Shown here in pieces: positions 53,594 to 63,554 of a stretch of 64,000 nt of DNA. A program made the translations under genes and the position numbers. Each line of letters opens with the position of its first letter. Within the stretch, counting starts at the first letter, position 1. The stretch lies in assembly GCF_047718555.1 (NCBI RefSeq), contig NZ_JBDNRK010000019.1:1-64000 (forward strand). Reading direction: 5' to 3'. The DNA is from Clostridium_I sp047718555 (GTDB lineage: Bacteria; Bacillota; Clostridia; Clostridiales; Clostridiaceae). The notes beneath the pieces were generated by a model. The model saw only the letters and a program-made list of their open reading frames with translations, was not told where the DNA came from and did not search any database.

Positions 53594-55183
53594 TTGAGAT
53601 ATATAGGACCTTTTTTAAAGATCAATTGTTTAAATAAAGAAAATATAAAAAATCAATTATTTCACCTTGCAAAAGAAAGTGAAAAAATCATTGTATTGTA
53701 TTCCAAATTTGGTGTTTCAGCCTATACTAAAGATTTCAGACACAAAATTATTCCTAATAATGATATTAGCACATTTAATTCATTTTCTCCACTTTTATGC
53801 ATATACAAAAAAGGAGATTGTGAACTTGAAAATTCAGATAATAAATTCAAATGGGCAGAAGAAAAATTTAAGAAAGAAATACCAATATCAAGTAATGCTT
53901 TTATGACATTATCACTACTAGAATTATCTAGATATTACAAAATTTTAGAAACTATTCATTCCGATAAATCAAATTTAAGCTACGTTTACAATGACCTTGC
54001 AAAAAAACAGCTTGAGTTCTATGCTGCTAATCTCCGAAACTTCGAAGGTGTTTTTATAGACAAAAAAGATATATCTGACTCTTCAGAACCAGAAGTGAGA
54101 TTTGAAGAAAAATCTAGCAATTTTAAATTTTCTGATCAAGCATTACTTATGGCTGCTTTTTATAGTTGTTCTCAGCTTTGTAATGTCAAAGATGCTCTTC
54201 AATTTAAGAACTTCTCCTTTGACATATTGAAAATGCTTAAAGACTACAAGGAAAGCATATACGATCTATCCTCAGATGAAATTTCAAAGGTTTGTTTAGC
54301 TTTAAATGTATTCTATGATCATTCTAAAGATAAGAAGTCACTTTCTCTTCTTTTAGATTTGTATGACTATCTGTCAGAAAATTTAGAACCTAACCCTGAG
54401 GATATAAAAGCTATTGATATAAGCCTTCAATGTTTATTATTCATAAATTCAGCCCTTATATATAAGCATACAGGACTTTTAAATTATAAAGAGGATTCAA
54501 TGAAAATTTTAGACAAAATAAAAAAAACATATAATCCTGAAAATCAAATGTTCGTAAAGGATACTGATAAAAAAGAAATAGACTATAGTTCTGAAGAAAT
54601 ATTATTGTATGTTGTAAGCACTTTATTATCTCCTGAAGAGGATGAAGATGCATCAATGATTTCTAACATATTTAAGCATCAAATTATTGAATCAGGAATT
54701 ATTAACAGTTGGCCTGAGGTTCCAAGCCTCGGAAATCCAGAAAGGTATAAAAATTTTTCTCTCCATTCTGATGACCTGCTAGATGAACAAAATTTTAAAA
54801 TGCCTTCTATGCCAACTCCCGAAGCCTCAAAAACAGCCCCTGTATTCTTAAAATCTGTAACCTATAATAAAAAGAAAAATAGCTTTATTAAATCAAAAAA
54901 TAGCTTTTACAGCAGTCAAAATATGTTTTTATTTTTTTTGTTCATATATCTATTTAAACCTGATTACAAAATGGCTTTAAATAGATTAGAAAAAGGAAAA
55001 TCCTATAAAGATAACTCCCAATTAGTATTTGAAGATTGCGATTACCAAAAATACAATAATGTTACCAAAAATAATTCCAACGTCGTTAAGAATAATAACT
55101 CTAAAAATAACAAGAGTGATAAGCATAAAAGGCACAAAGATACTGATAAAAAAGCACATAATACTAACGATTATAATTCTTAG
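53594..55183 (+). CDS. Conserved clostridial-type hypothetical protein, helical
   Basis: About 529 residues. N-terminal beta-rich segment (MRYIGPFLKINC... IIVLYSKFGVSAYTK), then a long helical region in which LSLLELSRYYKIL, QALLMAAFYSCSQL and ISKVCLALNVFYDH recur with helix-hairpin spacing, suggesting an alpha/alpha toroid similar to glycosidase or cyclase folds. A late LFFLFIYLF stretch could be a membrane helix. The tail is Asn/Lys-rich low complexity. The TTG at 53594 follows AGGCGGTG, so it is preferred to the GTG nine bases earlier. Function unknown. Confidence 0.68.
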   Translation: MRYIGPFLKINCLNKENIKNQLFHLAKESEKIIVLYSKFGVSAYTKDFRHKIIPNNDISTFNSFSPLLCIYKKGDCELENSDNKFKWAEEKFKKEIPISSNAFMTLSLLELSRYYKILETIHSDKSNLSYVYNDLAKKQLEFYAANLRNFEGVFIDKKDISDSSEPEVRFEEKSSNFKFSDQALLMAAFYSCSQLCNVKDALQFKNFSFDILKMLKDYKESIYDLSSDEISKVCLALNVFYDHSKDKKSLSLLLDLYDYLSENLEPNPEDIKAIDISLQCLLFINSALIYKHTGLLNYKEDSMKILDKIKKTYNPENQMFVKDTDKKEIDYSSEEILLYVVSTLLSPEEDEDASMISNIFKHQIIESGIINSWPEVPSLGNPERYKNFSLHSDDLLDEQNFKMPSMPTPEASKTAPVFLKSVTYNKKKNSFIKSKNSFYSSQNMFLFFLFIYLFKPDYKMALNRLEKGKSYKDNSQLVFEDCDYQKYNNVTKNNSNVVKNNNSKNNKSDKHKRHKDTDKKAHNTNDYNS

Positions 55184-55284
55184 CTCAGAAGTATATGTCA
55201 CATTATGCATATTAGTACAAATGGTTGGATATCATTTATATTAATTAACCTTATATAATAATTATTATTTTAGATACAATTGTA

Positions 55285-55332
55285 AATCCAGGAAACTCTC
55301 ACTTCTATTAGTTGAGAGTATCTCACTGGATT
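55285..55332. terminator. Bidirectional terminator between convergent genes
   Basis: AATCCAG...ACTCTCA / TTGAGAGT...CTGGATT with an internal bulge. Confidence 0.75.
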
Positions 55333-55336
55333 TATA

Positions 55337-56986
55337 TTATTTCTCCTGTAAATTTTCTATTAATAAATTTCCAAATTTATTTAGTTTTAATCCTTCTATA
55401 GAACTCTTTGAGCACACTACAGTATTCTTTGAATACAAAGGGATTACAGGTATATTCTTTATTAATTCATCAATACATTTATTGTATATATCATTCTTTT
55501 TATTTTGATCTTTAGTAACATCTCCAGTATACATAAGATCATCATAGGTAAGATCTTTAAAACCGTATTTATTGTAAGGAGAATTAGATCTCCAAATTTC
55601 TAAAAATGACATGGGGCTATTATAATTTATATTGTATTCACCCAAATACATATCATAATTATTGCTTTTAATAACTTTACCAATTTCTTCACTGCTGTAT
55701 CCCTGAAGATCAAATTTTATATTATTAACTACGGCTGCTTTGTTATTGGAATTATTATTTTTTGCAAGAGTATTATTTATCATTTTAACAATATCTTCAC
55801 AGATTTTTTTATTATCTTCATTATCTACATATATAAATTTTATTATATCTTCTTTATTATAATTACTGTTATTAAGATATTTTAAAGCTTCATTCTGTGA
55901 ATTACTGATAATACCTTTATTCTTTACTTGTGATAAATTCATTCCTTTTGGGAAATATGAAGATATAGCTTCTCCACAATCACCAACCACATTATTCTTT
56001 AGCTCATTCCTATCAATGGCTAAGCTTACACCTTCTCTGAAATTATAATTTGAGGCCATATTTTTACTATTAAAATTAAAGAATAGCCCTTTAACTGAAA
56101 GATCAGGAAAAATACTAGCCTCACCTTTACTTTTTAATCTATCTATCTCCGTTGAAGGTGGATTTAAAAAAATATCAACATTGTTATAGGTTTCAAAATC
56201 AGCTAAAGAATAAGCACTTCCATTTTTATTTGTAGCTAACATAATTTCATTACTTTTAACTGAATCTTTAAACACATAGTTTTTGTTTTTGCTTAAAAGT
56301 ATATTTCCACTACTATCTACCTCTTTAATGGAAAATGCACCTGAATAATTTATATTTTCATAATCCTTTTTCCAATTGGCAATATTACTATCAATTTTTC
56401 TAAGACCATACATTGGTTGAGCTAATAGTTCTAAAAAATATGGACTGGGATAATTTAATCTTATCTGAACCACATTTTGTTTAGGCGCTGTAATAGCCAC
56501 AGTTGAAAAATCTTTATTACCAGATACAAAGTCAGATACACCGTAAATACATTTTAATTCATATCTATACACACTATTATAATCTTGAGATAATATACCC
56601 CTAAAAAAATCTACGAAGTCCTGAGCTGTAATATCACTTCCATCACTCCATTTTATATTATCCTTTAATGTAAAAGTATATACTAATCCATCCTTTGAAA
56701 TGTCGCAATTTTGAGCCAATGCATAGCCCACACTGCTATTACCATTATTATCTTCTTTGTCATAAACCAGCCCCTGAAATAATATTCTTTCCAGTTCTCT
56801 TACTCTAGAGGAATTCACATCAGTTTTACTTAAATCATCTGGTAAATTTCCTATATCATACATTAGATATCTATTCTTTTGACTAATTGTACTTATATCG
56901 TCTTTTTTTTCTACGCATCCAGAAAAAATTAGAATTACGCAAATAATAATTAAAATTATACTTAAATATCTCTTTAAAATTTTCAT
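55337..56986 (-). CDS. OppA-like peptide-binding lipoprotein
   Basis: About 549 residues. Signal peptide with lipobox IFSGC; SBP_bac_5 fold features YTFTLKDNIKWSDGSDITAQDFV and AIDRNELKNNVVGD. It should bind peptides outside the membrane for an ABC importer, but no permease or ATPase genes adjoin, so it either uses a remote importer or acts as a sensor. The ATG at 56986 is preferred over the GTG two codons earlier, which falls too close to AAAGG. Confidence 0.9.
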   Translation of the reverse strand: MKILKRYLSIILIIICVILIFSGCVEKKDDISTISQKNRYLMYDIGNLPDDLSKTDVNSSRVRELERILFQGLVYDKEDNNGNSSVGYALAQNCDISKDGLVYTFTLKDNIKWSDGSDITAQDFVDFFRGILSQDYNSVYRYELKCIYGVSDFVSGNKDFSTVAITAPKQNVVQIRLNYPSPYFLELLAQPMYGLRKIDSNIANWKKDYENINYSGAFSIKEVDSSGNILLSKNKNYVFKDSVKSNEIMLATNKNGSAYSLADFETYNNVDIFLNPPSTEIDRLKSKGEASIFPDLSVKGLFFNFNSKNMASNYNFREGVSLAIDRNELKNNVVGDCGEAISSYFPKGMNLSQVKNKGIISNSQNEALKYLNNSNYNKEDIIKFIYVDNEDNKKICEDIVKMINNTLAKNNNSNNKAAVVNNIKFDLQGYSSEEIGKVIKSNNYDMYLGEYNINYNSPMSFLEIWRSNSPYNKYGFKDLTYDDLMYTGDVTKDQNKKNDIYNKCIDELIKNIPVIPLYSKNTVVCSKSSIEGLKLNKFGNLLIENLQEK

Positions 56987-57432
56987 ACACACATACCTTT
57001 ACTAAAACATACTTTTAATCAAGTTTAAGCAGTAAAAACTCTTTATTAGAAGCTTTCAATTCTATTTAATATCCTAATTATATAGATACATTAGAATAAA
57101 AACTGTACTACTACTTATAAATTATTTCTTTGAAAATACCCTGCTATTAATCATTATTAACATTTGTTGCCTGTTATAAACAATATTTAATGTATGGACA
57201 GAGCATTTATATTATTAATCATAAGAAAGCAAAAGAACACCAATAACTCCAAGATATATAATGGATTATCAGTGTTCTTCTGTATTTAGTTATTACAATT
57301 ATTTTTTATTCAGCCTAATTAATATAATATATTAGCTGCAATTAAAATTATTCATTTAATAAATAAAATTTAGTCAACATCTGTTTAAAATGAATAGCAT
57401 TATTGTATATATTATTATTTAATGATTAAATT
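56987..57432. other. Intergenic region between gatB and the OppA-like gene
   Basis: 446 nt. Contains the hairpin AAGAACAC / GTGTTCTT (57234-57279) that likely ends gatCAB; the rest is AT-rich without a gene. Confidence 0.6.
57230..57285 (-). terminator. Terminator-like hairpin downstream of gatB
   Basis: AAGAACAC / GTGTTCTT with a second pair AATCC / GGATT-like inside; minus strand continues TTTTGCTTTC. It lies about 150 nt after gatB. Confidence 0.5.
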
Positions 57433-58863
57433 TTAATAGTTTTTTATTTCTTCATTAACAAGCTTATTTACAATCTGAGGATTTGCCTTTCCCTTGGTTT
57501 CTTTCATAACAAGCCCTACAATAAATCCAAGAACTCTTTTTCTTCCATTTTTATAATCTTCTATGGATTTCTCATTATTGTCTAATATGTTCTTTACTAC
57601 TTTAAGAATTTCATCTTCATTGCTATTTTGAATTAATCCTTTTTCTTCAATAACGATTTTAGGATCCTTACCCGTGTCAAACATATCAACAATAACTTTT
57701 TTTCCTATGGCATTAGATATAGTACCTGAATTTATAAGTTTTATAAGTTCTGCCAACTGCTCTGGAGTAAATTTTAAATCCTCCACCCATACAGCATTTT
57801 CCTTCATTATTTTAGATATATCACCCATAAGCCAATTTGAAGCAGCTTTAGCATCTCCACTTGCCAGTGCAGCCTTTTCAAAGAAATCAGCCATAGACAT
57901 AGTAAGGGTAAGCACTCCTGCATCATATTTAGGAATTTTAAACTGCTGAACAAATCTAGCCTCTTTTTCATAAGGAAGTTCTGGTATTGTTTTTCTTATC
58001 TCTTCAATCCATTCATCCCCTATATTTAAAGTTACAAGATCTCCTTCAGGAAAATATCTGTAATCATTGGCAAATTCTTTACTTCTCATTATGGCGGTTA
58101 CATTGTTGTTATCATCCCATCTTCTTGTATCCTGAGTAAGCTTTTCTCCATTTTCTAAGGCCGCTATTTGTCTTTCTATTTCATAGTTTAAAGCTTTATC
58201 TAGTGCTTTAAAAGAGTTCATATTTTTTATTTCTGTTCTTACACCAAATTTATCAGAACCTTTTTCCATAACAGAAATATTTGCATCACATCTAAGAGAC
58301 CCCTCTTCCATCTTACAATCGGAAACACCAATGCAGGAGAGTATACTCTTTAATTTTTCAAGATATTGTACTGCTTCTTTAGGGCTTCTAAGGTCTGGCC
58401 TTGATACAATTTCTGCTAGAGGCACTCCTGCTCTGTTAAAATCAACAAGAGTTCCTACTCCTGTATGTAGAAGCTTACCTGCATCCTCTTCTATATGAAT
58501 TCTCTCTATTCCTATTTTTTTAGCGCTGCCATCTTCCAATTCAATTTCAATATATCCATCTGTGCAAAGAGGCAATTCATCCTGGCTTATTTGATAATTT
58601 TTAGGACAATCCGGATAGAAATAATTTTTTCTATCCATTCTTCCGTACTTAGTTATAGAGCAATTTAATGCAAGACCTGCTTTGATTCCGTACTCTACTA
58701 CTCTTTTATTTAAATGCGGAAGTGCACCAGGAAGGCCCAGACACACAGGACAAACATGAGTATTAGGCTGACCTCCAAACTCTGTTGTGCATCCACAATA
58801 TATTTTAGTTTTTGTTGAAAGTTCAGTATGAACTTCAAGTCCTATTACAACTTCATATTCCAT
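57433..58863 (-). CDS. gatB: Asp-tRNA(Asn)/Glu-tRNA(Gln) amidotransferase subunit B
   Basis: About 476 residues. Binds the misacylated tRNA and phosphorylates it before amidation. MEYEVVIGLEVHTEL, CCGCTTEF-like zinc region (CGC, CPVC), and the C-terminal YqeY-type helical tail. Start at the fifth codon (ATG 58863) because GGTGA precedes it. Three nt after gatA. Confidence 0.96.
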   Translation of the reverse strand: MEYEVVIGLEVHTELSTKTKIYCGCTTEFGGQPNTHVCPVCLGLPGALPHLNKRVVEYGIKAGLALNCSITKYGRMDRKNYFYPDCPKNYQISQDELPLCTDGYIEIELEDGSAKKIGIERIHIEEDAGKLLHTGVGTLVDFNRAGVPLAEIVSRPDLRSPKEAVQYLEKLKSILSCIGVSDCKMEEGSLRCDANISVMEKGSDKFGVRTEIKNMNSFKALDKALNYEIERQIAALENGEKLTQDTRRWDDNNNVTAIMRSKEFANDYRYFPEGDLVTLNIGDEWIEEIRKTIPELPYEKEARFVQQFKIPKYDAGVLTLTMSMADFFEKAALASGDAKAASNWLMGDISKIMKENAVWVEDLKFTPEQLAELIKLINSGTISNAIGKKVIVDMFDTGKDPKIVIEEKGLIQNSNEDEILKVVKNILDNNEKSIEDYKNGRKRVLGFIVGLVMKETKGKANPQIVNKLVNEEIKNY

Positions 58864-58877
58864 TCTATTCACCATCC

Positions 58878-60338
58878 TTATTCAACTACTGCAGTTTTCT
58901 TATGCCAATCAGTAGATGCTTCATAACTGTAAGCAAAATTAAACAAAAGATCTTCTCTAAAGTAATTTCCTATAAATTGCAGGCCTACTGGTAAATCATT
59001 TACAAAGCCGCAAGGTACTGATATAGCTGGAAGTCCTGCAATGTTTATTGGAACGGTATAAACGTCTGACATATACATGGAAACTACATCTTTAGTTTTT
59101 TCTCCAAACTTAAAGGCAGTTGTAGGTGATGTAGGTGAAATTAGTACATCAAATTCTTTAAATACTTTTTGAAAATCCTGCTTTATAAGATTTCTAACCT
59201 TTAGCGCCTTCTTATAATAAGCATCATAATATCCTGCAGATAGAGCATATGTACCCAACATTATTCTTCTTTTAACTTCTTTTCCAAAGCCTTCACTTCT
59301 GGATTTAGAATATATGTCCACAGCATCCTGTGCATCCTTAGATCTATGTCCGAACCTTATTCCATCAAATCTTGCTAAATTTGATGAAGCCTCTGCAGAG
59401 GATATTATGTAATAGGCTGCTAGTGCATACTCAGTCAATGGAAGTGAACATTTTTTTATTTCAGCACCATTAGCTTCAAGAACTTTTACAGCTTCTTCTA
59501 TTTTCTTTCTTACATTGTCATCAAGACCTTCTCCGAAATATTCTTCAGGTATACCTATCTTCTTACCTCTTACATCTTTTACCAAACTCTTTTTATAATC
59601 CTGTACAGCTGTATCCACTGTAGTGAAATCCATTTTATCAATACCTGCAATGTTCTGAGTTAAAAGCGCACAGTCTTCTACATCTCTTCCTATAGTTCCA
59701 ACCTGATCTAAAGTGGAACCAAAAGCCACTACCCCGTATCTGGATATTCTTCCATAGGTAGGTTTAAGGCCAACTACACCGCAAAAGGAAGCCGGTTGTC
59801 TTACAGAGCCGCCAGTTTCAGTTCCAAGGGCTATAGGTGTTTCAAGGGCCGCAACAGAAGCCGCTGACGCCCCAGAAGATCCTCCCGGAACATATTCATT
59901 ATTCCAAGGATTTATTACCTTTTTATATGCACTATTTTCATTAGAAGATCCCATGGCAAATTCATCCATATTGAGCTTGCCAAGTATTATTCCATTATTT
60001 TCCTTGATTTTTTGCGTGACAGTAGCATCATAGGGAGAAATATATCCTTCCAGTATTTTAGATGCACAGGTATTTTGCATTCCCTTTACATTTATATTAT
60101 CTTTTATACCAACAGGTACTCCTCCTAAACCCTCTAAGATTTCTCCCTTTGAAATCTTTTCATCCAGTTTTCTAGCTTCACTTACAGCCTCTTCTTCAGA
60201 CTTATACAAATAAGCGCCTATCTTTTTATCGGTCTTATCTATTCTATTTAGAAAAGCATTAGTCACTTCTTCTACTTTAACTTCTTTATCTTTTATTAAA
60301 TCCTTTAACTCATGGGCTTTAAGCTTATGTAATTCCAT
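58878..60338 (-). CDS. gatA: Asp-tRNA(Asn)/Glu-tRNA(Gln) amidotransferase subunit A
   Basis: Amidase-signature subunit that frees ammonia from glutamine. About 486 residues. Catalytic Lys in VGIKDNIN, Ser-Ser in GGSSGASAASV, nucleophile Ser in GGSVRQPASFCGVVG. Start at ATG 60338 after GGAGG; the longer frame adds 20 spurious residues. The genome thus probably makes Gln-tRNA or Asn-tRNA by transamidation. Confidence 0.97.
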   Translation of the reverse strand: MELHKLKAHELKDLIKDKEVKVEEVTNAFLNRIDKTDKKIGAYLYKSEEEAVSEARKLDEKISKGEILEGLGGVPVGIKDNINVKGMQNTCASKILEGYISPYDATVTQKIKENNGIILGKLNMDEFAMGSSNENSAYKKVINPWNNEYVPGGSSGASAASVAALETPIALGTETGGSVRQPASFCGVVGLKPTYGRISRYGVVAFGSTLDQVGTIGRDVEDCALLTQNIAGIDKMDFTTVDTAVQDYKKSLVKDVRGKKIGIPEEYFGEGLDDNVRKKIEEAVKVLEANGAEIKKCSLPLTEYALAAYYIISSAEASSNLARFDGIRFGHRSKDAQDAVDIYSKSRSEGFGKEVKRRIMLGTYALSAGYYDAYYKKALKVRNLIKQDFQKVFKEFDVLISPTSPTTAFKFGEKTKDVVSMYMSDVYTVPINIAGLPAISVPCGFVNDLPVGLQFIGNYFREDLLFNFAYSYEASTDWHKKTAVVE

Positions 60339-60374
60339 ATTTTTACCTCCATTATTATCTTTAAAGCAGTTAAT

Positions 60375-60410
60375 AGGGCATCTCAAAATAAACAACAAAT
60401 AAGGATGCCT
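60375..60410 (+). repeat. Minimal derivative of the 160-bp repeat inside gatCAB
   Basis: AGGGCATCTCAAAATAAAC and AAATAAGGATGCCT only. It sits between gatC and gatA and could pair GGCATC with GATGCC. Confidence 0.6.
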
Positions 60411-60435
60411 AAGAATAATATAATTAAAAACCAGC

Positions 60436-60723
60436 TTATTCTATTATTTTAGGTACCATTATATATTCTTCCAACTTTTGAGGTGCATTATCTAAAACTG
60501 ATTTAAGCTCCATTGAAGGTTCTATTTCATCTTCTCTGAATTTATTTTCAATATAATAAGGATTAACAATTATATCTGTATCCTCTATATTAAGTTCATC
60601 CAATTTTTCTATGTAGCCTAAAACTTTATTAAGATCATTTATCAATTCTTCCTTTTCTTCTTCATTAAAGCTGAGTCTTGCAAGCTCTGCAACATACTCT
60701 ACATCCTTTTTCGAAACTGACAT
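60436..60723 (-). CDS. gatC: Asp-tRNA(Asn)/Glu-tRNA(Gln) amidotransferase subunit C
   Basis: 95 residues, wraps around GatA. VEYVAELARLSFNEEEKEEL and the INDLNKVLGYIEKLDELN helix are typical. First gene of gatCAB. Confidence 0.95.
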   Translation of the reverse strand: MSVSKKDVEYVAELARLSFNEEEKEELINDLNKVLGYIEKLDELNIEDTDIIVNPYYIENKFREDEIEPSMELKSVLDNAPQKLEEYIMVPKIIE

Positions 60724-61037
60724 ATTATTCCTCTCTTCCCTTTAAATATTTTTTATCAGGTGTAATTTTTATAAGACAATCATCTTCTACTCATAGTCAT
60801 TAAAAACTGTTCTAGAATGTAATGATTCTATTTATCACCAAATTAAATTATACAATATATTATTGCATAATCTCAAATAATTTAAACAAAATTATTCATA
60901 ACAAATAAGGTTACCTTATAGGTAACCTTTGACTCTAAAAATATAATACTTTAATTAAAAACATCTTAAAACTTGTAATCATTATATACTAGAAAATTTA
61001 AAATTTCAAATTATTTTTTTATTTTAATGTTTAGATA
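60724..61037. other. Intergenic region upstream of gatC
   Basis: 314 nt. A hairpin AAGGTTACC / GGTAACCTT at about 60908-60931 is the only clear structure and may terminate the small membrane protein gene. No T-box signature seen. Confidence 0.6.
60908..60931 (-). terminator. Hairpin downstream of the small membrane protein gene
   Basis: AAGGTTACC / GGTAACCTT with a 5-nt loop; modest T tract. Confidence 0.5.
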
Positions 61038-61313
61038 TTAAAATACTCCTATGTACATGAAAAACACAGTTCCTATTGCAATAAGCGTACAAGAAATTGA
61101 ATAAAAAAGATTCTGCGATCTTTCTCTTTTGTCCACAAACATCCCAACTGCCCAAATCATCATTGTTAAAGTCATACATAACTGAAATGTATTATATGAG
61201 TCAAAATAACTTATTTGACGAACAAATAAATAAGTAGTAAGCAGTGTACAAGTTAAAGTGAGCATTGTTAATAAAACCAATATCCACCCAATAATGTTTA
61301 TTGCCTTCTTCAT
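61038..61313 (-). CDS. Small membrane protein, 91 residues
   Basis: Three hydrophobic helices (about 7-27, 43-60, 70-90) with a short charged loop DKRERSQN. No family recognised. AGGAGG-like sequence before the ATG. Between ligA and gatC, separated from ligA by a full repeat copy. Confidence 0.65.
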   Translation of the reverse strand: MKKAINIIGWILVLLTMLTLTCTLLTTYLFVRQISYFDSYNTFQLCMTLTMMIWAVGMFVDKRERSQNLFYSISCTLIAIGTVFFMYIGVF

Positions 61314-61345
61314 TTTATTTCCTCCTAATTCGCTCTCTCAATATA

Positions 61346-61504
61346 CGGCATATTCAAATAAATAACTAATCAGTATGCTAGTCTATTTTGCATCCTACTG
61401 CGTCAACAGAACCCTCAGATAGCTCACTATCCTCAGAACCTGTTTCCTTGTATGATTCAAAATATCCGTCGCATCTTTGACTTACTATTTATTTTCATAT
61501 GCCT
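61346..61504 (+). repeat. 160-bp nested palindromic repeat, full copy
   Basis: CGGCATATTCAAATAAATA to TTTTCATATGCCT; inner ATTTTGCATCC / ATGATTCAAAAT pair is weakened at one base, central hairpin GATAGCTCACTATC. Confidence 0.87.
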
Positions 61505-61559
61505 AAATACTAATTCATTTTTTTACAATTGTAAATGTTTTTTCGTAAAAATACAGTTA

Positions 61560-63554
61560 CTAATTGTTTAATATTTTGTAAAATTCTTCTTCAGTTATAA
61601 TTTTCACTCCCAGTTCTATGGCTTTATCATATTTAGATCCTGGATTTTTTCCTGTAAGTACATAATCCGTCTTTTTGCTGACGCTGCCGGAAACCTTTGC
61701 CCCCAAGGCTTCTATCTTTTCTTTTATTTCATTTCTACTGAAATTTTCCAAAGAACCTGTAACTACTATAGTCTTATCCAAAAATGGATTATCTGTGACC
61801 TTTTCTTCCTCATAATAAGGCTTTATTCCTATATCAAGAAGTTCATATATAGTTTTTATTATTTTGTCCTCATTGAAAAATTCTAAAACACTTTTAGCTA
61901 CTATTTCACCTATATCCTGTATAGAAATTAATTCCTCATAAGTACAATTTTCAATTTTCTCTAAATTTTTGAAATTTTTCACTATATCCTTTGCTGTTTT
62001 CTTGCCAACATTCACTATACCTAGAGCATATATGAAAGATGATAATTCACAGTTTTTACTTTTTTCAATGGCTTTTATAAGTTTCTCTGCCTTTTTATTC
62101 GCAAATTTATCCAGTTCTAAAAGCTGTTCTTTTTTTATTTTATATAAATCGGTTATAGTTTTTATGTCCATTTTTTCAAACAATTGTTCGGCAGTTTTTT
62201 CATTAAACCCTTCAATATTCATTGCCTCTCTGCTGGCAAAATGCACTATGCTTTTTACTAACTGAGGCTTGCAGGATAATGTATTTTCGCAAAAATAATG
62301 CACACCCTCCTGCACAAGTTCACTTCCACAATAGGGACATACTTCCGGTGGTTTTATCTCCTGTTCCTCATCACTATTATCAGCTACACCCATTATTTCA
62401 GGAATAACATCATTAGACCTGCGGACAAAGACATTACTTCCAATCTTTACTCCTTTTCTCTGTATATCATCCATATTATTAAGAGTTGCTCTTTTTACTG
62501 TTACACCTGCAAGTTCCACTGGCTGCAGTATGGCTGTAGGAGTAACTCTTCCACTTCTGCCTACATTCCACTCCACAGAAAGGAGCTTAGTTGTAGCTTC
62601 TTCAGCCTCAAACTTAAAGGCTATTGCCCATTTAGGAAATTTAACTGTATAGCCTAGTAACTCTCTTGTCTTCATATCATCTATAGCAATAACTGCACCA
62701 TCTATATCATAATTTAAAGTTTCTCTCAATTTTTTTACAACTTCTACTTCTCTTTCTATTTCTTCCATAGTAGAACATTCTCTTATGTAATCATCCATGG
62801 GAAAATTTCTTTCAATTAAAAAATTCAACATTTCCATATAGGTTTTAAATGGTTTTCCTTCATTATAGCCTACGTCATAAAAGAAGGCAGAAAGCTTTCT
62901 TCTGGCCGTTTCTTTCACATTTAAATTTCTAAGGGCCCCTGCTGCTCCATTTCTAAGATTTTTAAGTGGTACCACTGCTGACTTGTTGTATTCATCGAAA
63001 GCCTCCTTTGTCATTATAGCTTCTCCATGAACCTCTATTACAGCATTATTTTTAATTCTAAGTGGAATAGATTTTATTGTTTTTACCTGCTGAGTTACAT
63101 CCTCTCCCACTTCACCAGTACCTCTTGTGGCGGCCTTTATTAAAATTCCAGCTTCGTCATAGGTACAATTTATAGTTAATCCATCAAATTTTTTAGTTAC
63201 AATATACTTAATTGGCGGCAATTTTTCTTCATGCAAATCATTATAACTATTAATAAACTTTAAATTTCTGTTGTGCCATTCTTCAAGTTCATTAATAGAT
63301 TGTGCCTTATCAAGGCTCCAAAGCCTGGCTATATGTGTATACTTTTGAAATTCTGGCAATACAACATCACCAACTCTAACAGTTGGTGAATAAGGATAAA
63401 CTTTACCTGTTTCTTTTTCCAAAGCTAAAAGTTCATCATATTTTGTATCATATTCCTTATCGGAAACAGTAGGATTATCCTGTGCATAATATTCATAGGC
63501 ATACCTGTTTAGTTCTTCAATAAGCCCTTCCATTCTTTTTAATTTGTCATCCAT
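61560..63554 (-). CDS. ligA: NAD-dependent DNA ligase
   Basis: 664 residues. Adenylation-domain Lys122 in KFDG (usual form KLDG), then OB fold, a four-Cys zinc finger (CPYCGSEL...CENTLSC), helix-hairpin-helix repeats and a C-terminal BRCT domain (LDKTIVVTGSLENFSR). Partners with the adjacent PcrA helicase in the common pcrA-ligA order. ATG follows a short RBS. Confidence 0.97.
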   Translation of the reverse strand: MDDKLKRMEGLIEELNRYAYEYYAQDNPTVSDKEYDTKYDELLALEKETGKVYPYSPTVRVGDVVLPEFQKYTHIARLWSLDKAQSINELEEWHNRNLKFINSYNDLHEEKLPPIKYIVTKKFDGLTINCTYDEAGILIKAATRGTGEVGEDVTQQVKTIKSIPLRIKNNAVIEVHGEAIMTKEAFDEYNKSAVVPLKNLRNGAAGALRNLNVKETARRKLSAFFYDVGYNEGKPFKTYMEMLNFLIERNFPMDDYIRECSTMEEIEREVEVVKKLRETLNYDIDGAVIAIDDMKTRELLGYTVKFPKWAIAFKFEAEEATTKLLSVEWNVGRSGRVTPTAILQPVELAGVTVKRATLNNMDDIQRKGVKIGSNVFVRRSNDVIPEIMGVADNSDEEQEIKPPEVCPYCGSELVQEGVHYFCENTLSCKPQLVKSIVHFASREAMNIEGFNEKTAEQLFEKMDIKTITDLYKIKKEQLLELDKFANKKAEKLIKAIEKSKNCELSSFIYALGIVNVGKKTAKDIVKNFKNLEKIENCTYEELISIQDIGEIVAKSVLEFFNEDKIIKTIYELLDIGIKPYYEEEKVTDNPFLDKTIVVTGSLENFSRNEIKEKIEALGAKVSGSVSKKTDYVLTGKNPGSKYDKAIELGVKIITEEEFYKILNN

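Noticed and set aside
60724..61037. T-box leader before gatCAB
   Set aside because: No T-box sequence or specifier-like stem could be read; only a simple hairpin is present.
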